This document shows, one piece after another, positions 15,352 through 23,353 of a DNA stretch of 64,000 bases. Within the stretch, counting starts at the first letter, position 1; each line of letters begins with the position of its first letter. The DNA comes from a virus: positions 124,001-188,000 of the IMG/VR virus record IMGVR_UViG_3300044614_002195. One strand, 5' to 3'. The translations under genes were made by a program, and so were the position numbers. The notes under the pieces are model-generated. The model ran no database searches, was not told the DNA's origin, and saw nothing but the letters and a program-made list of their open reading frames with translations.

Positions 15352-15561
15352 ATGACTATTACAAGAACATCACCAATCACAGGCATCACACACACTGTCG
15401 ATTTGCCTGTTACAGAAGAGCAGCTTATGAGTTATCAGCAGGGTGCGCTCCTGCAGAATGCCTTCCCTAACCTGTCAGCAGGAGACAGAGAATTCATCAA
15501 GTCTGGAATCACTGATGCTGAATGGCAATCGCTTTTCGGTCCAGAGGCTGAGGAAGAATAG
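15352..15561 (+). CDS. Small conserved phage protein, paralogue B
   Basis: 69 residues, MTITRTSPITGITHTVDLP then FPNLSAGDREFIKSGITDAEW. It is a tandem paralogue of 15046-15345, six bases downstream. A terminator follows, closing the operon that starts with the dNMP kinase region. Confidence 0.75.
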   Translation: MTITRTSPITGITHTVDLPVTEEQLMSYQQGALLQNAFPNLSAGDREFIKSGITDAEWQSLFGPEAEEE

Positions 15562-15584
15562 CAACTAACCAGTAACACCTAATC

Positions 15585-15616
15585 ACCCAGCACTCTAACA
15601 GGTGCTGGGTTTTTTT
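15585..15616 (+). terminator. Intrinsic terminator
   Basis: Stem ACCCAGCAC / GTGCTGGGT (9 bp) with an 8-base loop, then six T. The ATG of the following gene begins on the very next base, leaving no room for a new promoter in between. Confidence 0.85.
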
Positions 15617-16156
15617 ATGCAATACTTTTGGGGTAACAACAAGACAGCGGAAGTTTGGTTTAGAAATAAACGTAAACCTCCAGAGCAAAATCATAAATTA
15701 ATAACCGACAACTATGCGCCAACGGCTATTTTGTTTGGGTCCAGCTTATGTAGGGAGCTGTTTAATGCAGATGCGCCCACAGTCAATAGGTTTGCAATAC
15801 TTAGACTAGTGAGGCTAGACGGAGGCTATAGCGCTTCTGGGAGTATATTTGTGAATGACAGCCTGACAATGAGTAAAATAAAGCGCTATGACTATGTTGA
15901 GCGTAGAGAAATTGAAGGGCAAGGTATCTATAGAATCGCAGATGTCAGCTTCCACACGTTGACATGTACATATGAGGTAAAGCTGCTAGGAAACTCTGAG
16001 TCTTCCAGGCTAGCTAAAAATAAAGAAATGTTTCAAGCCATGAGGTCAAATCTAGATAGATCTACATTAAACATATATGTAGAGCTGATGATGGACTTGC
16101 CAAACATGGCTGAGGAGCTTTTTCACGTAATACCAGAGGTTAAAAGAAAAAAATGA
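15617..16156 (+). CDS. Hypothetical protein
   Basis: 179 residues from ATG 15617. An in-frame GTG 15 bases upstream lies in the terminator stem and is rejected. Contains MQYFWGNNKTAEVWFRNKRKPP and FHTLTCTYEVKLLG; no domain recognised. It must depend on read-through of the terminator or a promoter inside the previous gene. Overlaps the sigma-factor gene by 4 bases. Confidence 0.7.
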   Translation: MQYFWGNNKTAEVWFRNKRKPPEQNHKLITDNYAPTAILFGSSLCRELFNADAPTVNRFAILRLVRLDGGYSASGSIFVNDSLTMSKIKRYDYVERREIEGQGIYRIADVSFHTLTCTYEVKLLGNSESSRLAKNKEMFQAMRSNLDRSTLNIYVELMMDLPNMAEELFHVIPEVKRKK

Positions 16157-16794
16157 ACACTAACATACCTGAAGATAAGTTTAATGAAATATACAAAAAA
16201 TATTTTGAAAAAATTCGCTGTTATATTAACGCATTTATTTATGATGTAGGCGTCTCAGAAGATTTGGCACAACAAACATTTTTGAAGTTTTTGAAATCTG
16301 ATTTTGCAGGTTTTGAAGATGAACAATATGTAGTAGCGTTCTTAAAAGCTATAGCTAAAAACTGCTTTAAAAATCACCTAAGGCACAGGCATGTAGCTGG
16401 GCGAAATTTTTTACTAGTTGATGATTACAACGTAAAAATAATCTTTAAAGCTAAAAAAGGGAAAGTAGCTAACTCTGAAGATGCCGAGACTACGATGGAA
16501 AGATATAATTATATAGGGTTAGCAAACAAGCTTGATACATTTTCTGCTGAAGATGAGTATGAAAGAATTAGGAAAGAGGTGGCATTCGAAGAGCTTGTTA
16601 GCAAAATAAGACAACTTGTCGAAGCGATGCCTCCAAAGCAAAAAGAGGCTATGCTTGAGGTTTATTTCAATGGGCTGAAACCTAGAGAGGCAGCAAAAAA
16701 ACTTAAAAGCACAGCTAACCGTATTTCATTTCTAACCTACAAAGGAAGAGAACAACTAATAAATAAAGTAAAATATGTTCAAAATCTATTTTAA
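16153..16794 (+). CDS. ECF-like RNA polymerase sigma factor
   Basis: 213 residues. Region 2 is residues about 7-75 (YKKYFEKIRCYINAFI, SEDLAQQTFLKFLK, AFLKAIAKNCFKNHLRHRH). Region 4 is about 155-205 (MPPKQKEAMLEVYFNGLKPREAAKKL, split here only for reading; then RISFLTYKGREQL). About 70 residues of spacer join them, longer than in most ECF factors. It would redirect host RNA polymerase to phage promoters; the GGTATAnTAnnTTGA motif in this window is a candidate target. Confidence 0.82.
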   Translation: MNTNIPEDKFNEIYKKYFEKIRCYINAFIYDVGVSEDLAQQTFLKFLKSDFAGFEDEQYVVAFLKAIAKNCFKNHLRHRHVAGRNFLLVDDYNVKIIFKAKKGKVANSEDAETTMERYNYIGLANKLDTFSAEDEYERIRKEVAFEELVSKIRQLVEAMPPKQKEAMLEVYFNGLKPREAAKKLKSTANRISFLTYKGREQLINKVKYVQNLF

Positions 16795-17227
16795 AAATAA
16801 AGGATGTACCAGGAAGCTGAGCATGACTAACAGGCTTAACTGTGAACCGCAGGAGCTTACCCCTGAATTTTGGGGAGCTCAAGAAGGCCAGCTGGTGTGC
16901 TTCATAGACCCTGTACACGAAGATAAAAAGTATTGGAGAGCAAATATGCAGATAATCGATTCCAAAAAAATAAGCTATCAGACGTACACGCTTTCTGATG
17001 GTCAAAGAAGGGTCTCAGGCTATTGGAGCCCTGTGGCATATCTTGAGTTAGATAAATATAAAGCCTTTTTTACAGAGCGGGTAGGTGTTGCTCTGCACGA
17101 TGTTAGAAATAGTCCTGCCGCTCATGAAGCATGGGAGCATCTGTGTGCTATTCCCCATATATTTAGGGCAGCAGTGGATGAATTCCACGAATGGTTTCCA
17201 AACACAAACAACGTAAACAAACAATGA
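16775..17227 (+). CDS. Hypothetical protein
   Basis: 150 residues if translated from ATG 16775, which overlaps the sigma gene by 20 bases. A second ATG at 16823 has a better ribosome site (CAGGAAG). The middle reads PEFWGAQEGQLVCFIDPVHEDKKYW. No family recognised. Confidence 0.6.
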   Translation: MFKIYFKNKGCTRKLSMTNRLNCEPQELTPEFWGAQEGQLVCFIDPVHEDKKYWRANMQIIDSKKISYQTYTLSDGQRRVSGYWSPVAYLELDKYKAFFTERVGVALHDVRNSPAAHEAWEHLCAIPHIFRAAVDEFHEWFPNTNNVNKQ

Positions 17228-17427
17228 ATCAACTACAAGTAGGAGTAAGTATGAGTGTAGAAGACGCTGCAGAATATCTTGAATCTGTTGGCGAATGGCA
17301 TACTATCCGTAATGTGCCCAGAGATGCGATGATCAAATGGGCTGAATACCTTAAACAACATGAAATATCTAGTAATTCCGGACGTACACCAAAAACTGGA
17401 CAAAGTAAAAAGAATAATAGAGAATAA
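17224..17427 (+). CDS. Small hypothetical protein overlapping the phosphatase gene
   Basis: 67 residues from ATG 17224 (ATGA overlap with the previous stop). Pattern MSVEDAAEYLESVGEWHTIRN looks like a small helical domain. The last 68 bases overlap the next gene in another frame, so the C-terminal end may be less constrained. No family recognised. Confidence 0.55.
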   Translation: MNQLQVGVSMSVEDAAEYLESVGEWHTIRNVPRDAMIKWAEYLKQHEISSNSGRTPKTGQSKKNNRE

Positions 17428-18178
17428 TGATTTTGATAAACTGATCTCTCTAGGAGACTGGTTTGACAACTTTCATGATTCTCCTGAAGACAGCATGCGT
17501 ACAGCCATGTATATTTTGGATTTGTACGAAAGGCTAGAAGACGATTTTATATGGCTCATGGGTAACCATGATATTCCATATTTGTTTCCTGAGACATACG
17601 ATATACTCAGATGCAGCGGAAATACTTTCGATAAACTCACAATTATTCAAAAGGTGTTCAAAGATAAGCTGCAACGGGCTAGATTGATGTTGGCCTACAG
17701 AATTAAATACGCAAAAAAGAAAGATATCATCCTTTCGCATGCAGGAGTGAGTAGATATCACTTTGCCAAACATTCTGGCAATATTTCTTCTAAACGTGTT
17801 TTAGACCTATGTCATGAAACAATGGGAACCTTATTCCGCATGGAAGGAGATCCTATGGTCGAGGGGTACCTGCCTATTCTAAAGGCAGGTAGAGCTAGGA
17901 GAGGGGATATGCCTGTAGGAGGCATAACCTGGCAGGACTGGAACCTTGAGTTTCGACCTCACCCTCAGATAAGTCAGATTGTAGGACATACTCCTACTCA
18001 GAATCCTCAAATCATGGATGGTAATGGCTCAGCCATAGCCCCTGATAAGGGCACTCTGGAGACAGGGCTAGAGTATCATCTAGCTCCAGGCGTAAGCTAT
18101 AACTTCAACATAGATACGCACCTAAACCATTACATCATAATTGAAAACGGAAAAATAACAATTCACAGAAATGAATAA
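17360..18178 (+). CDS. Calcineurin-like metallophosphatase
   Basis: 272 residues. Metal-site motifs in order: PDVH at 7-10, LGDWFDN near 31-37, MGNHD near 66-70, LSHAG near 125-129 and GHTPT near 209-213. This is the PP1/diadenosine-tetraphosphatase type of phosphoesterase. In phages such enzymes may remove phosphates from proteins, nucleotides or RNA ends. It directly precedes DNA ligase and Pnkp genes, so an end-healing role is plausible. Start is fixed by the first beta strand (MKYLVIPDVH). Confidence 0.82.
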   Translation: MKYLVIPDVHQKLDKVKRIIENNDFDKLISLGDWFDNFHDSPEDSMRTAMYILDLYERLEDDFIWLMGNHDIPYLFPETYDILRCSGNTFDKLTIIQKVFKDKLQRARLMLAYRIKYAKKKDIILSHAGVSRYHFAKHSGNISSKRVLDLCHETMGTLFRMEGDPMVEGYLPILKAGRARRGDMPVGGITWQDWNLEFRPHPQISQIVGHTPTQNPQIMDGNGSAIAPDKGTLETGLEYHLAPGVSYNFNIDTHLNHYIIIENGKITIHRNE

Positions 18179-19301
18179 ACTCGCAACACTGTATAAGCTG
18201 ACATCGACAGGAGCCACGCAAGAATGGACTATCTTCTCTGAGGATGGTTCTTTCTGGACTGTAAGCGGCCAGACGGACGGTAAGAAAGTTACTAGCGCAA
18301 AAACAAATTGTGCTGGCAAAAACGTAGGCAGAAAGAATGCCACTACTCCCAATGAGCAAGCATTAAGAGAGGCACAGGCTAGATGGCAAAAGAAGAAAGA
18401 TGAAGGTTATGTAGAGGACATCAAAGATATTGATGTGGTGGATGACAGGGTTGATCCTATGCTCGCGAAGAACTATGAAGATTATAGTTCAGAGTTAGAG
18501 TTTCCTGTGTACTCTCAACCTAAGCTTGACGGCTTGCGTTGTATCGTTACAAGGCAGGGAGCGTTCAGTCGCAAATGGAAGCCATTTACAACGCTTCAAC
18601 ATATCAGAGACGCTTTGCAGCCTATCTTTGATAAGTATCCAATGGTGCAGGCGTTTGACGGTGAGATGTACTCGCATGCTCTAAATGATAACTTTGAGGA
18701 GATTGTAAGTATCGTCAAGCAACCTAAAGCTACAGCTGAAGACATTGAAAAATGTAAGCGGATGGTGCAGTATCATGTCTATGACTATGTACCATCCAAC
18801 GATCTTGCTGACCTCATATTTAAAACGAGAGATCTTGATCTAAGTGTGATGATTCCTAAAGATAGTGAGCATCTGAAGCTAGTCAAAACCAAAATGATTT
18901 GGAATAGGGAAGAGCTAGATGAAGAGTATCAATGGTATATGGTTGACGGATACGAAGGCCAGATGATCAGAGCAGATGCTCCATACCAACAGAAGAGAAC
19001 AAAGTATCTACTAAAGCGCAAAGACTTTGTAGATGAGGAGTTCTTGATTGTCGGATATAAAGAGGGTAAAGGTAATAGAGAAGGCTGCATTACACTCAGA
19101 TTGTCTACCAAAGATGGTAAAGAATTTGACTCTGTTCCTGTAGGTGGAGTTGAATACCTTCAGCATCTGTGGGAAAAGCGTATACTACTTCCAGGGTTGT
19201 ACGCTACTGTGAAGTATCAAAACCTCAGTACTGATGGAATACCGAGGTTCAACAATACCATCAAATTCAGAAACGCAATTGGAGAAGACGTAGTAATATG
19301 A
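18171..19301 (+). CDS. ATP-dependent DNA ligase with N-terminal WGR-like domain
   Basis: 376 residues. Residues 1-80 look like a WGR-type domain (ATQEWTIFSEDGSFWTVSG). The nucleotidyltransferase core has K118 in QPKLDGLRC (motif I), FDGEMYSH (III), VDGYEGQMIRAD (IV) and YLLKRKDF (V). An OB-like domain follows (EFLIVGYKEGKGNREG). It seals DNA nicks with an AMP intermediate. Overlaps both neighbours by 4-8 bases, in an operon with metallophosphatase and Pnkp. Confidence 0.87.
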   Translation: MNKLATLYKLTSTGATQEWTIFSEDGSFWTVSGQTDGKKVTSAKTNCAGKNVGRKNATTPNEQALREAQARWQKKKDEGYVEDIKDIDVVDDRVDPMLAKNYEDYSSELEFPVYSQPKLDGLRCIVTRQGAFSRKWKPFTTLQHIRDALQPIFDKYPMVQAFDGEMYSHALNDNFEEIVSIVKQPKATAEDIEKCKRMVQYHVYDYVPSNDLADLIFKTRDLDLSVMIPKDSEHLKLVKTKMIWNREELDEEYQWYMVDGYEGQMIRADAPYQQKRTKYLLKRKDFVDEEFLIVGYKEGKGNREGCITLRLSTKDGKEFDSVPVGGVEYLQHLWEKRILLPGLYATVKYQNLSTDGIPRFNNTIKFRNAIGEDVVI

Positions 19302-20158
19302 GTAAAATTATTGTATTAAGAGGACTACCGGCCTCAGGTAAAAGCACCTGGGCCAAAGACTATATCAGTAGGAACCCTAAGACCTCTAGGGTAAATAAAG
19401 ATGATTTGAGAGCAATGCTCCATAATAGTCAGTGGAGTCAAGAAAACGAAGAGCTAGTACTAGATATTCGTGACAGTATCATCATATCAACGCTTAATCA
19501 TAATTATGATGTCATTGTGGATGATACTAACTTTGCTGCAAAGCACGTAACCACCATTCAAGAGCTGGCAGGAGATTGGAATGCGGAATTTGAGGTTAAG
19601 GACTTTGATGTTCCTCTTGATGTATGTCTTGAGAGAAACAGAAAGAGAGACAGCAGCGTACCAGACAAAGTTATCATTGATATGTACGAAAAATACGTAC
19701 TACCAAAGAAAGAAAAGGTGGTGCAGACACCTGGTAAAACAAAATGTGTGATCGTGGACCTTGACGGCACACTAGCTATACATAATAGAGACCCGTTTGA
19801 TATTGGAAAGTGCGGAACGGATAAACCTAACGCACCTGTGCTTAATGCTATAAAAGCACTAAGTCAGTTTGGATACAGGCTAATCTTTTTAACAGGGAGA
19901 GAAAATTCTTTCAGACCGCAAACAGAGAAGTGGCTAAAAGAAGTCTGCCAAGTAGACTTGTTTGCTCCGTGGTATATGCTATATATGCGCCCTACGGGTG
20001 ACAATCGCAAAGACAGTTTAGTTAAAGAAGAAATTCTAAGAAATGAAATTCTCCCTAATTACTACGTCGAGTTTGCGCTAGACGATAGACAGCAAGTGGT
20101 AGACCATCTCAGAGGGATGGGACTTACCGTATTTCAAGTAGCACCAGGAAATTATTAA
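19298..20158 (+). CDS. pseT: Polynucleotide kinase/phosphatase (T4 PseT-like)
   Basis: 286 residues. Kinase domain first: P-loop GLPASGKST at 9-17 and VDDTNF near 74-79. Phosphatase domain second: HAD motif DLDGT with D154 and D156, later FLTGR and LDDRQQVVD. It phosphorylates 5'-OH and removes 3'-phosphate, preparing RNA or DNA ends for ligation. T4 PseT is about 300 residues with the same order. Together with the ligases here it can repair tRNAs cut by host anticodon nucleases. Confidence 0.9.
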   Translation: MSKIIVLRGLPASGKSTWAKDYISRNPKTSRVNKDDLRAMLHNSQWSQENEELVLDIRDSIIISTLNHNYDVIVDDTNFAAKHVTTIQELAGDWNAEFEVKDFDVPLDVCLERNRKRDSSVPDKVIIDMYEKYVLPKKEKVVQTPGKTKCVIVDLDGTLAIHNRDPFDIGKCGTDKPNAPVLNAIKALSQFGYRLIFLTGRENSFRPQTEKWLKEVCQVDLFAPWYMLYMRPTGDNRKDSLVKEEILRNEILPNYYVEFALDDRQQVVDHLRGMGLTVFQVAPGNY

Positions 20159-20159
20159 T

Positions 20160-20756
20160 ATGGGAATGTTCGACACACTGTTAGTTCATAAAAGCATAAT
20201 TTTTCCCTTGTTGGAGGGAGAAGAGCTATTGAAAGAAAATTGGCGTGCAGACGTAGAAGATTGTCTGCATTTTCAGACTAAAGATCTGGAAAACTTTATG
20301 TGGTTATACAAGATAGGAGAAGACCACAAAGTATGGCGAGAGGTGCACGAATACATTGAAGATCCAGAGTGCAAATTTGGTATGCGTCACGAAAGGCTAC
20401 CTGATGAGCGCTGCGAAAAGCTAAATGCTTACATCAATTTCTATGACATGATTCGCCATATTGGCGAAGATGAAGTATGGATTGAGTTTGAAGGGCATAT
20501 ATTGAATGGGCAGCTAGCCGAAGTTTCTTTAGTAAAATTAGAGAAAACAAACATGGCTTATAAGGAAGCTGAAATACAAAAGCAGCAGTTACGCTGGGAC
20601 AAGATTAGAAACACATATAGTTGGAGAGCGTTCTCAGCTATAAGTAACTTTGAGTGGAAGTTGCGTAGGTTAGTTAGACCTGTATTTAATAAGTACGAAA
20701 ACTTCCTGGATAAATTAAGAAAAGACGCAGAAAATCAATACCCACCCGAAGAATGA
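20160..20756 (+). CDS. Hypothetical protein (MGMFDTL N-terminus)
   Basis: 198 residues. It opens MGMFDTLLV, an N-terminus found in a number of uncharacterised phage proteins. Otherwise acidic and Trp-rich with a helical C-terminal half. One base downstream of the Pnkp stop. Confidence 0.65.
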   Translation: MGMFDTLLVHKSIIFPLLEGEELLKENWRADVEDCLHFQTKDLENFMWLYKIGEDHKVWREVHEYIEDPECKFGMRHERLPDERCEKLNAYINFYDMIRHIGEDEVWIEFEGHILNGQLAEVSLVKLEKTNMAYKEAEIQKQQLRWDKIRNTYSWRAFSAISNFEWKLRRLVRPVFNKYENFLDKLRKDAENQYPPEE

Positions 20757-21187
20757 CACTAGTACAAGTAAGAGTTTGTGAAGCATTGGCGAAACACTAT
20801 CGAGTTAAAAAGCAGGTAGTGTCGGACAGTATTAAAGAATACCTGAAAGATCTTGGTGAAGAGCATCCAGTGATAGAGGCTAGCGTAAAGGATGCTTCCT
20901 TTCGGATAGGTACGACTAAAGATACTGTAGCCTTAGGCAAGCTGTTCTTCTATAGACTGTTTATCAAGACAGACCTGTATTCAAATGCTGTAATGCTATT
21001 TGAAAACGAAGATGTAGAATGCGTGGCGTTCTATTCTGGAGGAGCATTAATGGCTATATCTGAAGCCTCGCAATATGATGGCGAAGGTGGAGTATTGCTG
21101 AGAGATTCAGACAAAACATTAGGTTATGCTATAGAGCCGATGGCTCATTACTTGAAGAGAACAAGCCCAGTATATTTTGAGGAATAA
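20753..21187 (+). CDS. Hypothetical protein
   Basis: 144 residues. Mixed alpha/beta, with VSDSIKEYLKDLGEEHPVIE and a compact FYSGGALMAISEASQYDGEGG. No family recognised. Overlaps the previous stop by 4 bases. Last gene before a promoter at 21190. Confidence 0.65.
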   Translation: MTLVQVRVCEALAKHYRVKKQVVSDSIKEYLKDLGEEHPVIEASVKDASFRIGTTKDTVALGKLFFYRLFIKTDLYSNAVMLFENEDVECVAFYSGGALMAISEASQYDGEGGVLLRDSDKTLGYAIEPMAHYLKRTSPVYFEE

Positions 21188-21189
21188 TT

Positions 21190-21225
21190 GGTATAATATA
21201 TTGAGATACTTTGCTTTCGCAAGGT
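21190..21225 (+). promoter_or_regulatory. Promoter GGTATAATATATTGA with start-site hairpin
   Basis: GGTATAATATATTGA at 21190-21204, identical over 15 bases to 33283-33297; TATAAT is at 21192-21197. No TTGACA-like box lies 17 bases upstream. The predicted RNA begins with hairpin ACTTTGC-TTTC-GCAAGGT (21208-21225), then an A-rich leader to the ATG at 21257. Confidence 0.65.
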
Positions 21226-21256
21226 CTTAATAAATAAAACCCAAAAAAACTCAAAA

Positions 21257-22195
21257 ATGGTTAAAATCCAAATACCTGAAGCGTTAGAAAAATCGATAGT
21301 CAATGTTAGCGAGCAGCCTGCGCAGTCGCTTGATGCAGATAAACAGAAAGCGTATTGTGAGGCGTTGTGTGTAGATATAGCGCCAATGATAATAGAAAGA
21401 ATGGGTCAATTGCCTAAGGCGATAGACGCCGCTTTCATTATGCGCTGCACTGAAAATGAAATTCAGCGCCGCAAGACCAGCTACAGCCAGACCAACGAAG
21501 CTGAATTCAAATCCTCCATAGATAGACCTGATGTGGGTGTCATTGACCCTGCAGGAAAATTTGTGGAAAGCTATGAGCAGTTTAGGGGAATGGTTGAAGC
21601 GTTGGGACCACTTAAAGAAGTGGCCTATAATGGCCACGACAAGAGTGATGTTATCTTGCTGCAGGCTAGATTGCCGAAAAATTATGTAGGCTCTGTTGCA
21701 TGGGTGCAAAGAAGACACATCCCGCAGTTTGCCTTTGATGCGGACATGCTAGTCGAAAAAAGACTGATCAGTGGAGCTAAAGAAACATATATGTCTCTAT
21801 GCCGCAGAATTAATCCGGCTCGAACAAATCTTGATTATTACAAGATCAACAAATCTGAAATATGGAAAACATATGGGTTTGTGAACTTCAAAATCAAGAA
21901 ATCGAGCCAGACAGTAATGTCGTGGTTTTGTGGCTTGGATATCGACTCAGCTCAACCTTCCGCAGCATCTCATGGATTTGTTCTCGTGGGCGCGCATTGG
22001 AAGAAAGAAAAGACACACAAAAAACACGCTATAAAGCCTGAGGCTGTTGAAACCCAATCTGCAGTCGAAGATGTGCAGCCTGTTATTATTGAAGAGAAAA
22101 TTGAGTCAAAACCTACAAAAATTAAGTTAAAAGCCAGAAGCCAGAAAAAGAAGATCGCTAAACCGGCCAACCCGTTTGAAATGATCTTTGGGTAA
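21257..22195 (+). CDS. Hypothetical protein with basic C-terminal tail
   Basis: 312 residues. A globular N-terminal two thirds (about 1-235, with FAFDADMLVEKRLISG and INPARTNLDYYKINKSE) is followed by a Lys/Glu/Pro-rich linker and a basic end (KIKLKARSQKKKIAKPANP). The basic tail suggests nucleic-acid contact. I recognise no family. It has its own promoter and leader. Confidence 0.75.
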   Translation: MVKIQIPEALEKSIVNVSEQPAQSLDADKQKAYCEALCVDIAPMIIERMGQLPKAIDAAFIMRCTENEIQRRKTSYSQTNEAEFKSSIDRPDVGVIDPAGKFVESYEQFRGMVEALGPLKEVAYNGHDKSDVILLQARLPKNYVGSVAWVQRRHIPQFAFDADMLVEKRLISGAKETYMSLCRRINPARTNLDYYKINKSEIWKTYGFVNFKIKKSSQTVMSWFCGLDIDSAQPSAASHGFVLVGAHWKKEKTHKKHAIKPEAVETQSAVEDVQPVIIEEKIESKPTKIKLKARSQKKKIAKPANPFEMIFG

Positions 22196-22204
22196 TATTA
22201 TAAG

Positions 22205-22232
22205 CCGAACTGGGGTCCAATCCCCCATTCGG
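22205..22232 (+). promoter_or_regulatory. Hairpin with T-loop-like TCCAATC loop
   Basis: CCGAA-[C]-TGGGG / CCCCA-TTCGG, a 10-bp stem with one bulged C and a 7-base loop TCCAATC. It starts just after TAATATTATAA, a possible -10 region, and is 20 bases before the ATG at 22252. Same loop pattern as the hairpin at 8653. Confidence 0.6.
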
Positions 22233-22251
22233 TAAACATCAATAAACACTC

Positions 22252-22578
22252 ATGAAATTAAGCATAACCATAGGAAGTTTATTTTTAGCTACGCTAGGTA
22301 TAATAGGGCAAGTTACAGGCAATTCAGTAGTAAGTTTAACGTATAGTTTATTAACATGCTCGTCATTACTAGTAGTGGGTGTTGGTGGTATTGTGAGCTA
22401 TCGCAATAACGCTGACATAAGAGATATTTATAGGGAAAAAGACTTAATCCAGAAAGATAAGATTCAGAATCTTACAGAAAAACTAATTGGACTCGAAAAA
22501 GAATTAATTCTACGTGGAAAAGAAGAAAACACACAAAATATCGCCATTAATACTAGCGCTTGGAGACAAGAAAACTAG
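22252..22578 (+). CDS. Membrane protein with C-terminal coiled coil
   Basis: 108 residues. Two hydrophobic segments (ITIGSLFLATLGIIGQVTG and LLTCSSLLVVGVGGIVSY) are followed by a charged helix (REKDLIQKDKIQNLTEKLIG). Role unknown. Overlaps the next frame by about 65 bases. Confidence 0.6.
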   Translation: MKLSITIGSLFLATLGIIGQVTGNSVVSLTYSLLTCSSLLVVGVGGIVSYRNNADIRDIYREKDLIQKDKIQNLTEKLIGLEKELILRGKEENTQNIAINTSAWRQEN

Positions 22579-22984
22579 GAATTTTGCAATAACTGCAGTA
22601 GTAGCTAAAAAGCTAAGTGAAAAATACGTATATAATGCAGATTATTTTGGTGACTTTATAAAGTTTAATTTCGGAAACAGAAAAAATTGCAAAAAAGTTT
22701 ATGCTCATGTGAACCCAGCCGATCCTCCTATGAGTGAAAGGGACAGGTTTATCATGCTGTATAGAAAACTTAAAAATTACAACACAGATGAGATATATTC
22801 AAAACTGGGGTTGGAGCAAACGTCTACCAATAAAAATGCCCCTATTGAAACTAAATGGGCTTTTGAGTACAGAAAGAAATACAAGTCATTATTGTACAAA
22901 AAAAATAACGTAATCAGCAATGAGAGAATACTCACTCCTTTGAAGTCCTTGAAAGACAAAAAGAGGTATGCTGATATGTTTTAA
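22514..22984 (+). CDS. Basic hypothetical protein (start uncertain)
   Basis: Up to 156 residues, Lys/Asn/Tyr-rich, from a GTG at 22514 that lies inside the previous gene. The first ATG in frame is only at about 22730, but the coding pattern is continuous from the GTG, so I keep the longer form. No family recognised. A terminator follows. Confidence 0.55.
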   Translation: MEKKKTHKISPLILALGDKKTRNFAITAVVAKKLSEKYVYNADYFGDFIKFNFGNRKNCKKVYAHVNPADPPMSERDRFIMLYRKLKNYNTDEIYSKLGLEQTSTNKNAPIETKWAFEYRKKYKSLLYKKNNVISNERILTPLKSLKDKKRYADMF

Positions 22985-23005
22985 ATCGTAAATACAATAG
23001 CCATT

Positions 23006-23041
23006 AAAAAGGAAAATCCTTGGTGGGTTTTCCTTTTTTTT
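23006..23041 (+). terminator. Intrinsic terminator with AGCTATCAG trailer
   Basis: AAAAAGGAAAATCC pairs with GGGTTTTCCTTTTT, then a run of T. The sequence AGCTATCAG (23042-23050) follows directly, as after four other terminators here. Confidence 0.85.
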
Positions 23042-23053
23042 AGCTATCAGCTA

Positions 23054-23070
23054 TGCTATAATTTTAATTA
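23054..23070 (+). promoter_or_regulatory. Extended -10 promoter giving a leaderless transcript
   Basis: TGCTATAAT at 23054-23062 is a perfect extended -10. Only nine bases separate it from the ATG at 23072, so transcription should begin at or within a few bases of the start codon. Confidence 0.7.
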
Positions 23071-23071
23071 T

Positions 23072-23353
23072 ATGGAACAAGATCAAAACTCCCGAGGTTT
23101 CACTATACCAAAAAGTTTCTTAACTCAGCTAAGTGAATACACCCGAGGGTATATGCTCTTAGTTTGTAACGAAAAAGGTGAATTGTTTGCTCACGAAACA
23201 TATGACAACCCTGTGATTAAACTAGGCATAGTCAATTTTGCTGAATTACACGTAGACGCAATTCAGAAGCACATGAAGAATATTGCTCTGAAAGAAGAAG
23301 AAAGCTTCAACATCGAGGACGGCGAAGAAGGTGACGATATTGATGAAGAATAG
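23072..23353 (+). CDS. Small acidic hypothetical protein
   Basis: 93 residues with an acidic end (IEDGEEGDDIDEE). The first half (GFTIPKSFLTQLSEYTRGYMLLVCNEKGELF) is split here into a likely helix and strand. No family recognised. It ends exactly where the convergent endolysin gene ends. Confidence 0.65.
   Translation: MEQDQNSRGFTIPKSFLTQLSEYTRGYMLLVCNEKGELFAHETYDNPVIKLGIVNFAELHVDAIQKHMKNIALKEEESFNIEDGEEGDDIDEE

Noticed and set aside
15602-15616. Upstream GTG for the 179-residue gene.
   Set aside because: It lies in the terminator stem and T-tract; ATG 15617 is the first sensible start.
22252-22984. Programmed frameshift joining the two overlapping frames at 22252 and 22514.
   Set aside because: No slippery heptamer with a downstream structure is evident; a GTG start in the second frame explains the overlap more simply.
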